Positions 1 to 9,685 are shown, counted from the first letter of the stretch. The stretch: 64,000 nucleotides of DNA from an uncultured Erysipelotrichaceae bacterium (GCA_947385085.1 CANDJN010000002.1:53760-117759), one strand, 5' to 3'. Notes: a model not told the origin generated them from the letters alone. Numbers and translations are program-made.

Positions 1-1222
1 TAACGATAATACCCACCGTTGCCATCATAGAAAATGCGTAGGACATTTCCGGATTTCGGAAATACAACAACAGATCAAGCATGGATCCGGGATTTGCGAC
101 CATCAGCGATCCTTTAAACCAATAGCCAACTGCCACTTCCAGCATTTGAAATCCGGCAAACAGAAAGCCTACGGTTAATAGGTAGATAACATAAAGCATC
201 GGTGCCAGCGCCAGCATAAAAATCTCCATCGGTAAGGCGTTGCCACAAATAATGGATAACAGTATGGCAATAATAAAGAATAAGTAATAGCGCTTGCGAT
301 CCTTTTTCTCTTTAACCATAGATAAGTAGCCAAGCAAAAATCCGGGAATCAGAAAGATATTGATGACATAATACGGCGTAATTAAATGTCCCGCATTGGT
401 CGTCACAATTTGAAGATTTTGCATCGCATACCAGGCGTTGACATCACCGGGATACAAAACTCCAAAGCTATCGGTCGCACTGCCGCCAAGCTCTGTGAAC
501 CAGAACGCTTCTCGTGATATATCCTGTAATCCGAATATCGCGGATATTCGCTCCGTTATACCATAGATGAATAGATTCATCGGATTGATTAAATCCTTTG
601 CCAGAAATTGATGGAGATAATTAATTATAAGGATAACCAGCATCCAGCCATAGGCAAAAATGATTCCTGCCACAACACTAAGTATTATGCTCAGCAACAT
701 CGCCCACGCATCATGATCAATAAACGACAACGTTCCATGCATCGTATAATGACGTGATTTGCGATAGCTGTATGCGGTAATGCCATACGCTGCCAGCAAA
801 GAGAAAATACCGGTATTGTATGGAATTTTAACAACCTCACCAAATACACTTTCGCTGTCAAAGCTGATCTGCATTCCTAACATATTGCCGTAAAAATAAC
901 TCGGCGCATCATTATTATTTAAAAATAGGATCATTAAACTAATCACGATATAGCTTACCAATCCAATGAATACCGGTACGGAATCCTCATATCTTCTTGT
1001 TAACACGACCACAAAAACCAATAACGGAAAAATTCGAATAAGAAAACCACCGCTATATCGCATGATTTCACATATAATGATTACGATTTCATTTTTTACT
1101 TCCCATAGATATGCTACATTGGGATTAATGATCGCATTGCCGATTCCCAACAGAATGGTTGCGACAAACAGCACCTTTAGTGGAAATTGAATATATTCTA
1201 ACATGGCATGCCACCTTGTCAT
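1..1222 (-). CDS. PTS EIIC-like sugar permease, 5' part (runs off window edge)
   Basis: The frame is open from an ATG at 1222 to the left edge of the window, giving at least 407 residues, so the C-terminus is missing. The start is preceded by AGGTG five bases upstream; a second ATG at 1204 is possible. The protein is a polytopic membrane protein with many hydrophobic segments. A segment near the left end reads GNALPMEIFMLALAPMLYVI, which resembles the late EIIC segment of glucose-type phosphotransferase permeases, where a conserved Glu contacts sugar. No EIIB or EIIA domain is seen in the visible part. It would be a membrane sugar transporter working with EI and HPr. It stands alone, divergent from rodA. 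The substrate cannot be told, and the PTS assignment rests on recognised family character. Confidence 0.6.
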   Translation of the reverse strand, partial: MTRWHAMLEYIQFPLKVLFVATILLGIGNAIINPNVAYLWEVKNEIVIIICEIMRYSGGFLIRIFPLLVFVVVLTRRYEDSVPVFIGLVSYIVISLMILFLNNNDAPSYFYGNMLGMQISFDSESVFGEVVKIPYNTGIFSLLAAYGITAYSYRKSRHYTMHGTLSFIDHDAWAMLLSIILSVVAGIIFAYGWMLVILIINYLHQFLAKDLINPMNLFIYGITERISAIFGLQDISREAFWFTELGGSATDSFGVLYPGDVNAWYAMQNLQIVTTNAGHLITPYYVINIFLIPGFLLGYLSMVKEKKDRKRYYLFFIIAILLSIICGNALPMEIFMLALAPMLYVIYLLTVGFLFAGFQMLEVAVGYWFKGSLMVANPGSMLDLLLYFRNPEMSYAFSMMATVGIIV

Positions 1223-1355
1223 AGAATCACCTCACGGTATAATGATACCATTTTGATATGGTTACTTCAAATATTTTTGACTTTTATCCCTACTGAATTA
1301 CAAAACCTTTATGATCATGTTATAATAGTAGCGATGCGAGCAAGGAGGGATTGTG

Positions 1356-2585
1356 ATGAAGCAGGAATTATTTCAGGTAAAAGAACCAAAGCATTTTGAT
1401 TTTATTTTATTAGCAATTCTCGGATTCATGGCAATTACCAGCTTTGTCGCAATTTATAGTGCCTTTGAACTCATCACCAGTGAGAGTCCTTCATTATTGT
1501 TAATGAAACAGATCATGTGGTATGTATTGGGCTTTATCATGATAGCTATAGTCATGTATATGGGCAATGATTTAATCTATTCCTATGCAAAAAAGGCATA
1601 TTGGGTGATGTTAGCCGCATTGTTATATTTGTTTATTAGTAAATATGTAGTGAGTCGCTTTTTTGGCTATGATCATAATCTGCCCTTTGTGACACCAATC
1701 AACGGGGCCACATCGTGGTTTCAATTTCCCGGCATTGGTTCGTTCCAGCCAAGTGAATTCATGAAGGTCATATTGATTATCATCACAGCGGGAATCATTG
1801 ATGAGCATAATGCAGGCAAGGTGATAGATACCTATGAAAGTGATATTCAGCTATTTTTAAAGGTGATTCGCTGGGCTTTTCCACCGCTGTTATTAATTTT
1901 GATTCAGCCTGATACCGGTATTTGTATTATCATATTTATTTCCTTGGCGGTGATGTTGATGTGCTCCGGAATCAAGAATCTATGGATCATTGCCGGTGGT
2001 GGTATTGTATTGTTTGTTCTGGTAGGTTTCTTTTATCTATATTTTTATAACAATACTTTACTTGTATCGTTGTTTGGGGAAGGCAGCTTGTATAAGCTAG
2101 ATCGTATTAAAGGATGGCTGGATCCTGAGGCAGATATTTTACATACTGGAAATCAGCTGTATACCGCTTTGATGGCAATGGGCTCTGCCGGGCTAAGCGG
2201 TCATGGTATTCAACAGTATTTAGTAAAAATACCGGAAGCACAAACAGACTTTATCTTTGCGGTCATCGGTCAAAGCTTTGGCTTGATCGGCACCTTATTT
2301 GTTGTAGTGCTTTGTCTGGCATTGGATATGAAATTGTTACGAATCGCGACATTAACAAAAACGACGCGTGACAAATATTACATTACCGGTGTATTGGGTA
2401 TGCTGTTGTTCCAGCAATTTCAAAATATTGGCATGATCATTGGTTTACTGCCGATTACTGGTATTACCCTTCCCTTTATCTCATACGGCGGATCCTCATT
2501 GTTATCCTATTTTATTGCATTAGGGCTGATTATGAATACAAGCTCAAAAGCAAAAAGGCTATCTGATTATGTCTATGAATCATAA
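1356..2585 (+). CDS. rodA: Rod shape-determining glycosyltransferase RodA (SEDS family)
   Basis: A SEDS-family integral membrane protein of 409 residues. SEDS proteins polymerise lipid II glycan strands together with a class B penicillin-binding protein. Around ten hydrophobic segments are visible. The family motif NGATSWFQFP followed by SFQPSEFMK lies at about residues 114-136, and the C-terminal signature LPFISYGGSSLLSYF is present. I place the start at ATG 1356, seven bases after GGAGG at 1344-1348; the GTG at 1353 would be too close. RodA rather than FtsW or SpoVE is inferred from length and the position outside a division cluster. Its partner penicillin-binding protein is not in the window. 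Confidence 0.88.
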   Translation: MKQELFQVKEPKHFDFILLAILGFMAITSFVAIYSAFELITSESPSLLLMKQIMWYVLGFIMIAIVMYMGNDLIYSYAKKAYWVMLAALLYLFISKYVVSRFFGYDHNLPFVTPINGATSWFQFPGIGSFQPSEFMKVILIIITAGIIDEHNAGKVIDTYESDIQLFLKVIRWAFPPLLLILIQPDTGICIIIFISLAVMLMCSGIKNLWIIAGGGIVLFVLVGFFYLYFYNNTLLVSLFGEGSLYKLDRIKGWLDPEADILHTGNQLYTALMAMGSAGLSGHGIQQYLVKIPEAQTDFIFAVIGQSFGLIGTLFVVVLCLALDMKLLRIATLTKTTRDKYYITGVLGMLLFQQFQNIGMIIGLLPITGITLPFISYGGSSLLSYFIALGLIMNTSSKAKRLSDYVYES

Positions 2586-2674
2586 GCTTAGATTGACATG
2601 ATCGACAGCTTTTTCTTTTTTTATTATTTTTCATTCATAATATTTTTATTAGTAACAATTGTTTTATACAAAGT

Positions 2675-3445
2675 CTAATACAAGTTTTTCAACCGCTGTA
2701 AATAGCTATATTCTCGATAACGGGCAAAACGAACACAGCGTTCTGACATCGTAGCTACTATTTGTTTTATTCCGTCTAATGATTGATGCAAATGATCATA
2801 GCATAACAAAGCATCGGAGAAATCATCACTTGTCAATGTGACTTTGCGATCCATTTTTAATATATAGGGATTGCCTAACGACCGCTGTTTTCGATGTTGA
2901 ATCGCCGTAATCTCTGCCAGCTGCATAATATTCAACCCATTATCAATAACAGCTCCACCCAAACTGCGATTGTACGCCGTTGATCCGGCTTGCGTGCTCA
3001 AACAAATACCCGATCCGCGGCATGTCTCAAAGGATTCACCATCTACACTGATTTTCACTTCTTGGGTTCGCTTGACATTTTCAATTCGCAATTCGTTAAG
3101 TGCGTATAAATGCTTTTCATCTACATGAATATCTAATAAATATGAACAAAATATATTAGGTTCATGATGAAGTATATCAAGGAAAAACGTGTCTAATTCC
3201 GCTACGGTATAATCGGTAAAAAAGCCTAGTGTTCCAGTATGAATACCCACAAAGCAGACACTTTCTAATCGATCGATATATTTATGAACCGCATATAACT
3301 GCGTTCCATCTCCGCCAACACAGATAATCAGCTGCGGATGTTCTTTATCCATAATCCAATTATCAGTGATGAGTCTTTTTTTTACCAATCGTTCAATCAG
3401 ACTTGATTTTTCATCTTTCTTCGCGACAACCGCAAATTTATTCAT
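2675..3445 (-). CDS. nadK: NAD kinase
   Basis: A 256-residue NAD kinase, which phosphorylates NAD to NADP in the cytoplasm using ATP or polyphosphate. The glycine-rich motif GGDGT is at residues 44-48. The second conserved segment GSTAYNRSLGGAV, at about 153-165, corresponds to the family's substrate-binding loop. The length is slightly below the usual 260-300 residues but both ends look complete. The start ATG 3445 follows GGAAG. The gene is divergent from the CYTH gene at 3503 with 57 bases between the starts, an arrangement common in Firmicutes for these two families. Confidence 0.92.
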   Translation of the reverse strand: MNKFAVVAKKDEKSSLIERLVKKRLITDNWIMDKEHPQLIICVGGDGTQLYAVHKYIDRLESVCFVGIHTGTLGFFTDYTVAELDTFFLDILHHEPNIFCSYLLDIHVDEKHLYALNELRIENVKRTQEVKISVDGESFETCRGSGICLSTQAGSTAYNRSLGGAVIDNGLNIMQLAEITAIQHRKQRSLGNPYILKMDRKVTLTSDDFSDALLCYDHLHQSLDGIKQIVATMSERCVRFARYREYSYLQRLKNLY

Positions 3446-3502
3446 GAAAACACTTCCTTTTCCCTAACATCTATTGTATCATAACAGCGGCGGTGATGAA
3501 AT

Positions 3503-4081
3503 ATGAATTGTAATATTGAAAAGGAATATAAAATACTTGTGACTAAGGAACAGTTTCATCGTTTATTACAAGATTATCCACACGCAAGATTTAAAAAGCA
3601 AGTCAACACGTATTATGATACGGATACGCTTTCCATACGCCATGCGCATGGAGCAATGCGAATTCGTACCATTAATGATCGCTATTTATTTACCCTGAAG
3701 CGACATACAAAGTTAGGGGTAGAGGAGTACGAAAAATATGTGGAGAAAAATGATCCTACTATATTTGATGATCCGGAAATTTCCTCGTTATTAAAAAGCT
3801 TATCCATTTGTGGTGAAATAAAGAGGATTACCGAGCTAACAACGTATCGTGCTATGATCTATACCGGTGATGCCGAACTATGCTTTGATGAAAACCACTA
3901 TGGTTCTTGTGAAGATTTTGAATTGGAATATGAATATAAAAAAAATCATGATGGTTTAATTATATGGAATGAAATACTGGCAAGAGTGGATTTGGTTTAT
4001 ACAAAGAACTGTCCATCAAAAATAAAGCGTGCCTTTGATGCTTATTATTCTTCATGTAAAGATAAGGAAACCCATGAATGA
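3503..4081 (+). CDS. yjbK: CYTH domain protein (YjbK family)
   Basis: A 192-residue protein of the CYTH/triphosphate tunnel metalloenzyme family. The N-terminal signature ExExK is present as E6, E8 and K10. Alternating charged strands throughout (for example residues RIR and FTLKRH around 50-62) fit the tunnel fold that binds triphosphates with divalent metal. Family members hydrolyse inorganic triphosphate or nucleotide triphosphates; the exact substrate of this one is not known from sequence. The stop TGA at 4079-4081 overlaps the ATG of the next gene, so the two are translationally coupled. It is divergent from nadK. Confidence 0.82.
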   Translation: MNCNIEKEYKILVTKEQFHRLLQDYPHARFKKQVNTYYDTDTLSIRHAHGAMRIRTINDRYLFTLKRHTKLGVEEYEKYVEKNDPTIFDDPEISSLLKSLSICGEIKRITELTTYRAMIYTGDAELCFDENHYGSCEDFELEYEYKKNHDGLIIWNEILARVDLVYTKNCPSKIKRAFDAYYSSCKDKETHE

Positions 4082-4374
4082 TTCATCCATCATCAATTCC
4101 ATTTTCAGTTATTTATAGTTGTTATTTACTGTTTGTATGTTTTATTGGCTGGTTTCAAATGCTTCGCGATAAATATCGTGCCAAGCATCATCACTGGCGA
4201 ATTTCTGAGCGATCATTGATAATTATCGCATTATTAGGTGGTGCCGGCGGCATATGGCTGGGAATGCATACAGCTCATCATAAAACAAAGAAACCGCTGT
4301 TTTATATAACGGTTCCTTGCTTATTTTTGTTTCAAGTAATGATGTTGATTTTAATGTGCTATCATCACATGTAA
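4078..4374 (+). CDS. DUF1294 small membrane protein
   Basis: A 98-residue protein with three hydrophobic segments (about residues 8-27, 47-62 and 74-93). The middle carries the DUF1294 pattern: DK..A..H.WRISE, then LGGAGGIWLGM and HKTKKPLF. The function of the family is unknown. It begins inside the stop codon of the CYTH gene (ATGA overlap), so it is co-transcribed with it. A long hairpin at 4397-4435 ends the operon. Confidence 0.8.
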   Translation: MIHPSSIPFSVIYSCYLLFVCFIGWFQMLRDKYRAKHHHWRISERSLIIIALLGGAGGIWLGMHTAHHKTKKPLFYITVPCLFLFQVMMLILMCYHHM

Positions 4375-4396
4375 AAATGAATTAGAACCTTTATTC

Positions 4397-4435
4397 AAAA
4401 TGGATATTATCGTTTACATACGATTTATCCATTTT
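4397..4435. terminator. Bidirectional hairpin terminator
   Basis: The sequence forms a long imperfect hairpin whose outer arms are AAAATGGAT and ATCCATTTT and whose inner arms are ATCGT and ACGAT. The A-rich and T-rich flanks let it act in both directions. It would end the CYTH-DUF1294 operon on the plus strand and separates it from the decayed gene to the right. Confidence 0.6.
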
Positions 4436-4566
4436 AAAATTAATTCAACCAGTGCATACCTACATAGGAAAACACAGCCTACTCAGTACATTTTTAATAC
4501 ATTCATTTATTCACTGCTTAAGCAGTCTTTGAGTGCTTTGGTACTTTTTGATTAAATTAAGCCAAA

Positions 4567-5355
4567 TTAATTATTCGTATAATATTTATCTTTTCCTCTG
4601 CCAATAATAGATAGATAACCTTTATCGGTCATTTCTTTTATCAGATTAAAAGCTCTTGTACCTGTGTATCTGTTATTTTTCCATTTTTATCTATAAAATC
4701 CAATATTTTTTTTCATTTGAGGAGTAACGCTTTCCTGCATACCTGTAGAATTTTGGATTTCTGTGGTATTCATATTAGGTAAAATAATTTTAAACGTATT
4801 CGGTGTAACCTCGATACGCGGTTGATTTTGACATGTAGCATAAAGTTTATAAATTTTACGTATACCTGTTCCATAAGATTCAATCAAATGCAAACGATGA
4901 AATACTTCTGCCAATTTTTTGTTTCTCGGTTGCGAAATACCACTTCGAATATCTTCAGGAGAAAGACTGGAAAGTAAACCTCCAATGGATATAAACTCCA
5001 TTTGTTTGTCATTTACATTTATGATTATACTGCCGCTAAACCCATAATCACGTTGAATTCATGCATTGAGTGATGCTTCTCGTAAAGATTCCTGAGGGTA
5101 ATCCCATTTTTCAATCCGCTCAAGTCCTTTAAAGTTTGATTTTGTTCTGTTACAAAGCATTAAATTGTCAAACGCATGATCAAGCTGCTTAAAAACAGAG
5201 CCCTTAAATTCTTTACTATCCTTAAATGTTGTATTTGCATCATCCCAAAATACAGCTATTTTTGTTGTATGCTCACATTGATCAGAAATAATTAAGGCTA
5301 GGTTCGTAGATAGTTTATTTTCTGGAGTAATCATTCCAAGTGCAGTATATTTTTA
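4567..5355 (-). pseudogene. Remnant of AlbA_2/RecG-like ATP-binding regulator
   Basis: Reading the minus strand from about 5355, the translation matches the C-terminal two thirds of the widespread 'putative transcriptional regulator / ATP-binding' family: ALGMITPENKL, then YPQESLREASLNA, an in-frame TGA (5059-5061), and then IQRDYGFSGS and MEFISIGGL in the same frame. A second lesion is a run of eight A at about 4712: with seven A the frame would read QMKKILDFIDKNGK, the expected winged-helix linker. Further on, TRAFNLIKEMTDKGYL and GRGKDKYYTNN appear, ending at TAA 4567. The N-terminal AlbA_2 DNA-binding domain is missing. I call it a pseudogene with at least three lesions. The family name is recognised by motif, not searched. 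Confidence 0.75.
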
Positions 5356-5410
5356 ATTATTCACTTTTTTCACTTTTTTTATTTATTAGACAAGCTTTGT
5401 GGATAATAGT

Positions 5411-6327
5411 TTAATCTTTAATTTCATAGAACACTTCGGCATAACGGCATAATCGCTCTGCTTCTTCTAATGACTCATCAAACAGAATCCGTATGATTGC
5501 GGACGATTTTTTTCTTTTAATGAGGTTTGGTATATGCGAGCTTTCGCAATGGTTATTAACAGATTGCGTTTCCATGCTTTTAAGGATAGTAAACAAGGAA
5601 GATAAAAACAGGAAGCGTCCTTTTTCCAACAGGCAAAATCAATCGTGTCCTTGGCAAGAAAACTGCCATGCTTTTGGCTAGCCATCGTTTTTGCAAAGGC
5701 AATCGTTTTCTTTTTTTCATATGTAGTCAATGAATGTGTAGATAATTGTTCCATCATATGTTGGATTACTATAATATCCTGATCATAGCTGATCGGATGT
5801 TCCCGCTGTTCAACAAAACGCGTCCATAGATCAATCCCCGCTCTATCCGCATGTTCTAGAATTCTCCAGCTTAAATCTGCATCAAGATAAATATAGCTTT
5901 CAATCTGTTTGGATATTGTCATTTCTAATTTGCTCAAATAAATCGGTGTTTGAAAAAAGATCACATTGGATAAGATCAAGCACTGTATTTGTTGGGGTAG
6001 CTTATGGTTTTTATTCATCCTTATAATAGCATTTTCAAGATGTTCTTCATCCGCATATCCGCATTGCGCACCGTATTTTTTCCACATCTCATGAATTTTA
6101 CAGCGATCATCTTTTTCATATCGACCATAGCCGATGATACCTTTTTCACGCTGTGTTCCCTTTTCCGTACCCTTCGTTAAGAAAAATAAATAATCACCGT
6201 GGTGAAAGTATTGGAATTTCTTTTGTCCTGATGGTCGCCAGAATACAATTTGATTATTTCCGTTTAGGCGATGATATTCAATCATATCCCAATCAGTGAT
6301 ATAGGCTATTGATGACATGAACATCAC
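5411..6327 (-). pseudogene. EVE/PUA-like domain protein, frameshifted near C-terminus
   Basis: The main frame from ATG 6327 (a second ATG lies three codons on) runs 286 residues and stops at 5467. The N-terminal part (for example NNQIVFWRP, GDYLFFLTKGTE, GIIGYGRYE) resembles EVE/PUA-like nucleic-acid-binding folds; I cannot assign a function. Near the end the frame passes a run of seven A at about 5510 and degenerates into NRPQSYGFCLMSH. With eight A the reading would continue as KKSSAIIRILFDESLEEAER to a stop at 5411, which looks like a natural helical C-terminus. So the gene is either a recent frameshift mutant, a sequencing error in a homopolymer, or a case of transcriptional slippage. The start follows GGGAG upstream. 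Confidence 0.6.
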
Positions 6328-6392
6328 TCCCTTGTTTCTTTCATTGTATCACAGAATATCATAAAGTGTACCTTTTTTATTTCCAGTATAAT

Positions 6393-6418
6393 AAAAAAGA
6401 AGTACCATTCTGTACTTC
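6393..6418 (-). terminator. Terminator of the dnaX-ybaB-recR operon
   Basis: On the minus strand the arms GAAGTAC and GTACTTC enclose a six-base loop and are followed by TTTTTT. This is a standard intrinsic terminator directly after the recR stop codon. Confidence 0.85.
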
Positions 6419-6420
6419 CC

Positions 6421-7011
6421 TTACATTTTCTTTCTGCCTTCCAATGCCTTTATTAAGGTAAGCTCATCCGCATAATCCAAATGACCGCCCATCGGTAAGC
6501 CATGGGCAATCCTCGTAATTGTTAAGGAATACGGCTCGAGTAATTTTGCCAAATAGAGTGCAGTGGTTTCCCCTTCTACCGTTGGATTTGTCGCAATAAT
6601 AATTTCTTTGGTGCTTTCATCGATACGATCTATCAGTGATTGTATGTTGAGATCATCCGGTAAGATTCCTTTTGTGGTTGATATTACACCGTTCAATATG
6701 TGATAAACACCATGGTATTCCTGAGTTTTTTCCATCGCAATCACATCGCGCGCGCTTTGCACGACACAGATCACTCCGTTATCTCTTGCATGATCCCTAC
6801 AGATAGCGCATTGATCTGACTCTGCCAGATTCCCACATATTTGACAAATATGAATGCCGGTTCTAATCGCCGCAAAGCTTTTCACAAAAGCATTTAGCTG
6901 TTCTTCATCCCAATCCAGAATATGAAACGCATAGCGTTCGGCAGTTTTCGCACCCACTCCAGGCAAGTGCTGAAGCTGTTCTACCAATGCCGTAAAAGCC
7001 TTTGGATACAT
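6421..7011 (-). CDS. recR: Recombination mediator RecR
   Basis: A 196-residue RecR, which acts with RecO and RecF to load RecA at gaps. The helix-hairpin-helix LPGVGAKTAERYAF is at about residues 16-29, the zinc finger CQICGN...CAIC at about 56-71, and the Toprim domain begins at VICVVQSARDVIAME. The length matches the family (about 198). The start ATG overlaps the ybaB stop (TAATG), so the two are coupled; this dnaX-ybaB-recR order is conserved in many bacteria. A terminator follows at once. Confidence 0.96.
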   Translation of the reverse strand: MYPKAFTALVEQLQHLPGVGAKTAERYAFHILDWDEEQLNAFVKSFAAIRTGIHICQICGNLAESDQCAICRDHARDNGVICVVQSARDVIAMEKTQEYHGVYHILNGVISTTKGILPDDLNIQSLIDRIDESTKEIIIATNPTVEGETTALYLAKLLEPYSLTITRIAHGLPMGGHLDYADELTLIKALEGRKKM

Positions 7012-7319
7012 TAAAAGCCTCCGGGCATTTTTACCCCGCCGGTTAATTTTTTCATAACCGCTGCTTTTTCGCTCTCTGCTTTTTTCAACGCATCGTTTAC
7101 CGTAGACACAAGCAAATCTTGAAGTGTTTCCTTATCTGTTTCTTTTAATAAATCATCTTGTATTTCAATTGATAAGACCTCCATGGATCCTTTTACCGTT
7201 ACCTTGACGCTTCCCCCTCCCATACTGGATTCATAAATTTGTTCATTACATTTTGCTTCCGCCTGATTCATTTCCTTTTGCATCTTCTGTGCCTGTCTTA
7301 ATAATGCCTGCATATTCAT
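7011..7319 (-). CDS. ybaB: Nucleoid-associated protein YbaB/EbfC
   Basis: A 102-residue member of the YbaB/EbfC family, small dimeric DNA-binding proteins. The N-terminal helix MQALLRQAQKMQKEMNQAE and the glycine segment SSMGGGSVKVTVKG are typical. It lies four bases after dnaX and overlaps the recR start, in the conserved dnaX-ybaB-recR operon. The C-terminus LTGGVKMPGGF is the usual family ending. Confidence 0.95.
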   Translation of the reverse strand: MNMQALLRQAQKMQKEMNQAEAKCNEQIYESSMGGGSVKVTVKGSMEVLSIEIQDDLLKETDKETLQDLLVSTVNDALKKAESEKAAVMKKLTGGVKMPGGF

Positions 7320-7323
7320 AATT

Positions 7324-9096
7324 TCAATCCTCCGTTATTAATATATTTTCTTTACCAAACAAATCCATAACCAATTCTTCCTCGGTTGGTTCTACCGGTT
7401 TTTCATCTGATATTTCACTTAAGGTAAAATTCAATGGCGGCGGTAAGGTTCCCTCGGCCATTTTTGTTTTAAAAATTCCTGTGATTCTCAGTGATTCCTT
7501 ATGAGTAATAGCAAATATTTTTTTCCGTTTATGAAAGAGTATGGCAGTGAATGCCGATAATTCATTTTTATTTTCCATCTCATTGATTTCATTGGCCTCT
7601 GCCTGGCTCTCTACGGTAAATACAGTATAATTTTTCCCACTTGCAAAGATTTTACCATGACTTAATAAATTAGCTTCCTTTATCCATTCCAAATCCATAG
7701 CATAATCATGAATACTTTGGAAACATGCCATATCAGTCTGTTTTTCAGTTTTATTCGCACCCGCTAATAACTGCAAAATGAAATCATCCTTTAATGGTTG
7801 TATTATATTTGATTTTGTTGTTTCATTTTGTTTTATTTCATGGAGTTCATTCGTTATAGAAGATTCTTGTTTTATATCCTGTTCTACAGGTATTGATTCT
7901 TCATTCATTTCCGGTTCGATTAATTCGAATGGTTCCTCTACTTTTGTTTCACGTGAAACATTTTTTTCTTGTGATGGTTGAGTCACCATTTTCCTCACTA
8001 CCTGTGTGGATGATGATTGTGGTTCTTTCATCATTTTTAATAAACAAATTTCAAAATAAGAACGAATATCTGTGGCACTCTTATATTTTTCATTGGTTTC
8101 CATCAATGTATCAATCATGAAGTGACGTTGTGTCGTGCTCAAATATTTTTTTATTTGTTTCGCATCGTCAACCGATAAAATATGTAACAAGGATTCATCT
8201 TCCGTATAATCATAAATAATGGACTCCTTTAATATTTCGATCAAATCCATTGTTAAGCGTTTCATATCAATACCTTTTTCAGAAAAAGTTTCTGCCATCT
8301 TCATACATTGTCCGGCATTTTGATGAACCACCATATCTAATAAAGATAACTTTTCCTGAATCGTAAGTAAGCCATAGATTTCATTAATATGATGAGCCTG
8401 GATATCATTTTGCGCATAGGCAATGCATTGATCCAATATACTCCAAGCATCACGCATTCCTCCGTCGCTCAGCTGTGCAATCATTTCCAACACTTCATCT
8501 TCACAGCGAATACCTTCCTTTTTCAAGCCACTTTTACATTTTTTTATGATGTCCACATTAGGAACTTTCATAAAATCATAGCGCTGACAGCGTGATATAA
8601 TTGTAGGTAATACCTTCTGAGGTTCAGTTGTTGCCAATATAAAAATAATATGTTCCGGTGGTTCCTCAATTGTTTTTAATAAAGCATTAAAAGCCCCGGC
8701 TGACATCATATGAACCTCATCAATGATATAGACTTTATACTTTCCTTTGATCGGCGCATACTTTACTTTTTCAATTAAATTTCTTACTTCCTCTACGCCG
8801 TTATTACTGGCGGCATCAATTTCCACAATATCCGGATGTGTTCCCTCTGTAATTGCCAAGCAATTCTCACATTTCATACACGGTCGTATTGTTCCTTCAC
8901 CAGTACAATTCATTGCTTTGGCAAATATTTTCGCAATCGATGTTTTTCCCGTTCCGCGTGGTCCACAAAATAAATAAGCATGTGCAGTCTTTTTTTGTTC
9001 CACTGCATTCTTTAATGTTTGTACAATATGTTTCTGTCCGGCGACTTCTTCAAAGGTATTGGGACGATATGTTCGATACAATGCTTTATATGCCAC
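7324..9096 (-). CDS. dnaX: DNA polymerase III subunit gamma/tau
   Basis: A 590-residue clamp-loader ATPase. Visible are Walker A GPRGTGKTS at about residues 45-53, the zinc-binding cysteines CMKCENC at about 73-79 with an earlier Cys, Walker B YIIDEVHM, and the SRC motif ISRCQRYDF. The C-terminal region from about residue 370 is low complexity and charged, then ends in a tau-like tail. The perfect parS site at 7945-7960 lies in this linker and is translated as NVSRET. It heads the dnaX-ybaB-recR operon. I see no obvious frameshift signal for a separate gamma form, but I cannot exclude one. Confidence 0.96.
   Translation of the reverse strand: MAYKALYRTYRPNTFEEVAGQKHIVQTLKNAVEQKKTAHAYLFCGPRGTGKTSIAKIFAKAMNCTGEGTIRPCMKCENCLAITEGTHPDIVEIDAASNNGVEEVRNLIEKVKYAPIKGKYKVYIIDEVHMMSAGAFNALLKTIEEPPEHIIFILATTEPQKVLPTIISRCQRYDFMKVPNVDIIKKCKSGLKKEGIRCEDEVLEMIAQLSDGGMRDAWSILDQCIAYAQNDIQAHHINEIYGLLTIQEKLSLLDMVVHQNAGQCMKMAETFSEKGIDMKRLTMDLIEILKESIIYDYTEDESLLHILSVDDAKQIKKYLSTTQRHFMIDTLMETNEKYKSATDIRSYFEICLLKMMKEPQSSSTQVVRKMVTQPSQEKNVSRETKVEEPFELIEPEMNEESIPVEQDIKQESSITNELHEIKQNETTKSNIIQPLKDDFILQLLAGANKTEKQTDMACFQSIHDYAMDLEWIKEANLLSHGKIFASGKNYTVFTVESQAEANEINEMENKNELSAFTAILFHKRKKIFAITHKESLRITGIFKTKMAEGTLPPPLNFTLSEISDEKPVEPTEEELVMDLFGKENILITED
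7945..7960. promoter_or_regulatory. parS site inside dnaX
   Basis: The 16 bases TGTTTCACGTGAAACA match the ParB/Spo0J parS consensus exactly and form a perfect palindrome. It is read through by dnaX as codons for NVSRET in the poorly conserved linker. ParB would load here and spread to recruit condensin and segregate the origin, about 12.8 kb from oriC. Confidence 0.93.
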
Positions 9097-9193
9097 AAAG
9101 TCACCTGCTTTCTGTTCCTATTATACCAAAAATACAATCGAAACACTATGAAAAAAAGCGGATATTCCGCTGTAATTTTATTTTTATTATTAT

Positions 9194-9667
9194 TTATGAT
9201 TTACGCTGCTTTTTCTGCTTACGCTTATTTATAAAAAAGTCTGTTAATAGTGTTGAACAATCTTCTTTCAGAATTCCACCAGTTACATTCGGATAGTGAT
9301 TCCATCCCGATATTTCATACATTTTCATGCGACTTTCTATACTTCCGCCCTTAGGATCACTTGTTCCATAAACAATCCTTTCTATTCTGGATAATAATAT
9401 AGCACCGGCACACATAGGGCAAGGCTCCAGCGTCACATATAAAGTACAATTTTCAAGTCTCCATGATCCTACGTATTCATTTGCTTTTTCGATTGCCAAT
9501 ATTTCTGCATGATCAATTGATTTCTGTCTGCTTTCACGTAAGTTGTGAGCTCTCGCAATAATTTGATTATCCTTTACAATGACACAGCCAATCGGTACCT
9601 CATCAAGAATTTGAGCTTTTTTTGCTTCCTGTATGGCTTCCCACATAAACTTTTCATCTATATTCAT
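9194..9667 (-). CDS. tadA: tRNA adenosine(34) deaminase TadA
   Basis: A 157-residue tRNA-specific adenosine deaminase that converts A34 to inosine in tRNA-Arg(ACG). The zinc/catalytic motif HAE is at residues 53-55 and PCPMC at 82-86. PIGCVIVKD and the family length also agree. The C-terminus INKRKQKKQRKS is basic. It lies between the SRP RNA gene, about 23 bases upstream, and dnaX, and is probably transcribed with the RNA promoter. Confidence 0.94.
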   Translation of the reverse strand: MNIDEKFMWEAIQEAKKAQILDEVPIGCVIVKDNQIIARAHNLRESRQKSIDHAEILAIEKANEYVGSWRLENCTLYVTLEPCPMCAGAILLSRIERIVYGTSDPKGGSIESRMKMYEISGWNHYPNVTGGILKEDCSTLLTDFFINKRKQKKQRKS

Positions 9668-9685
9668 AAAATCTCCTTAAAATAA

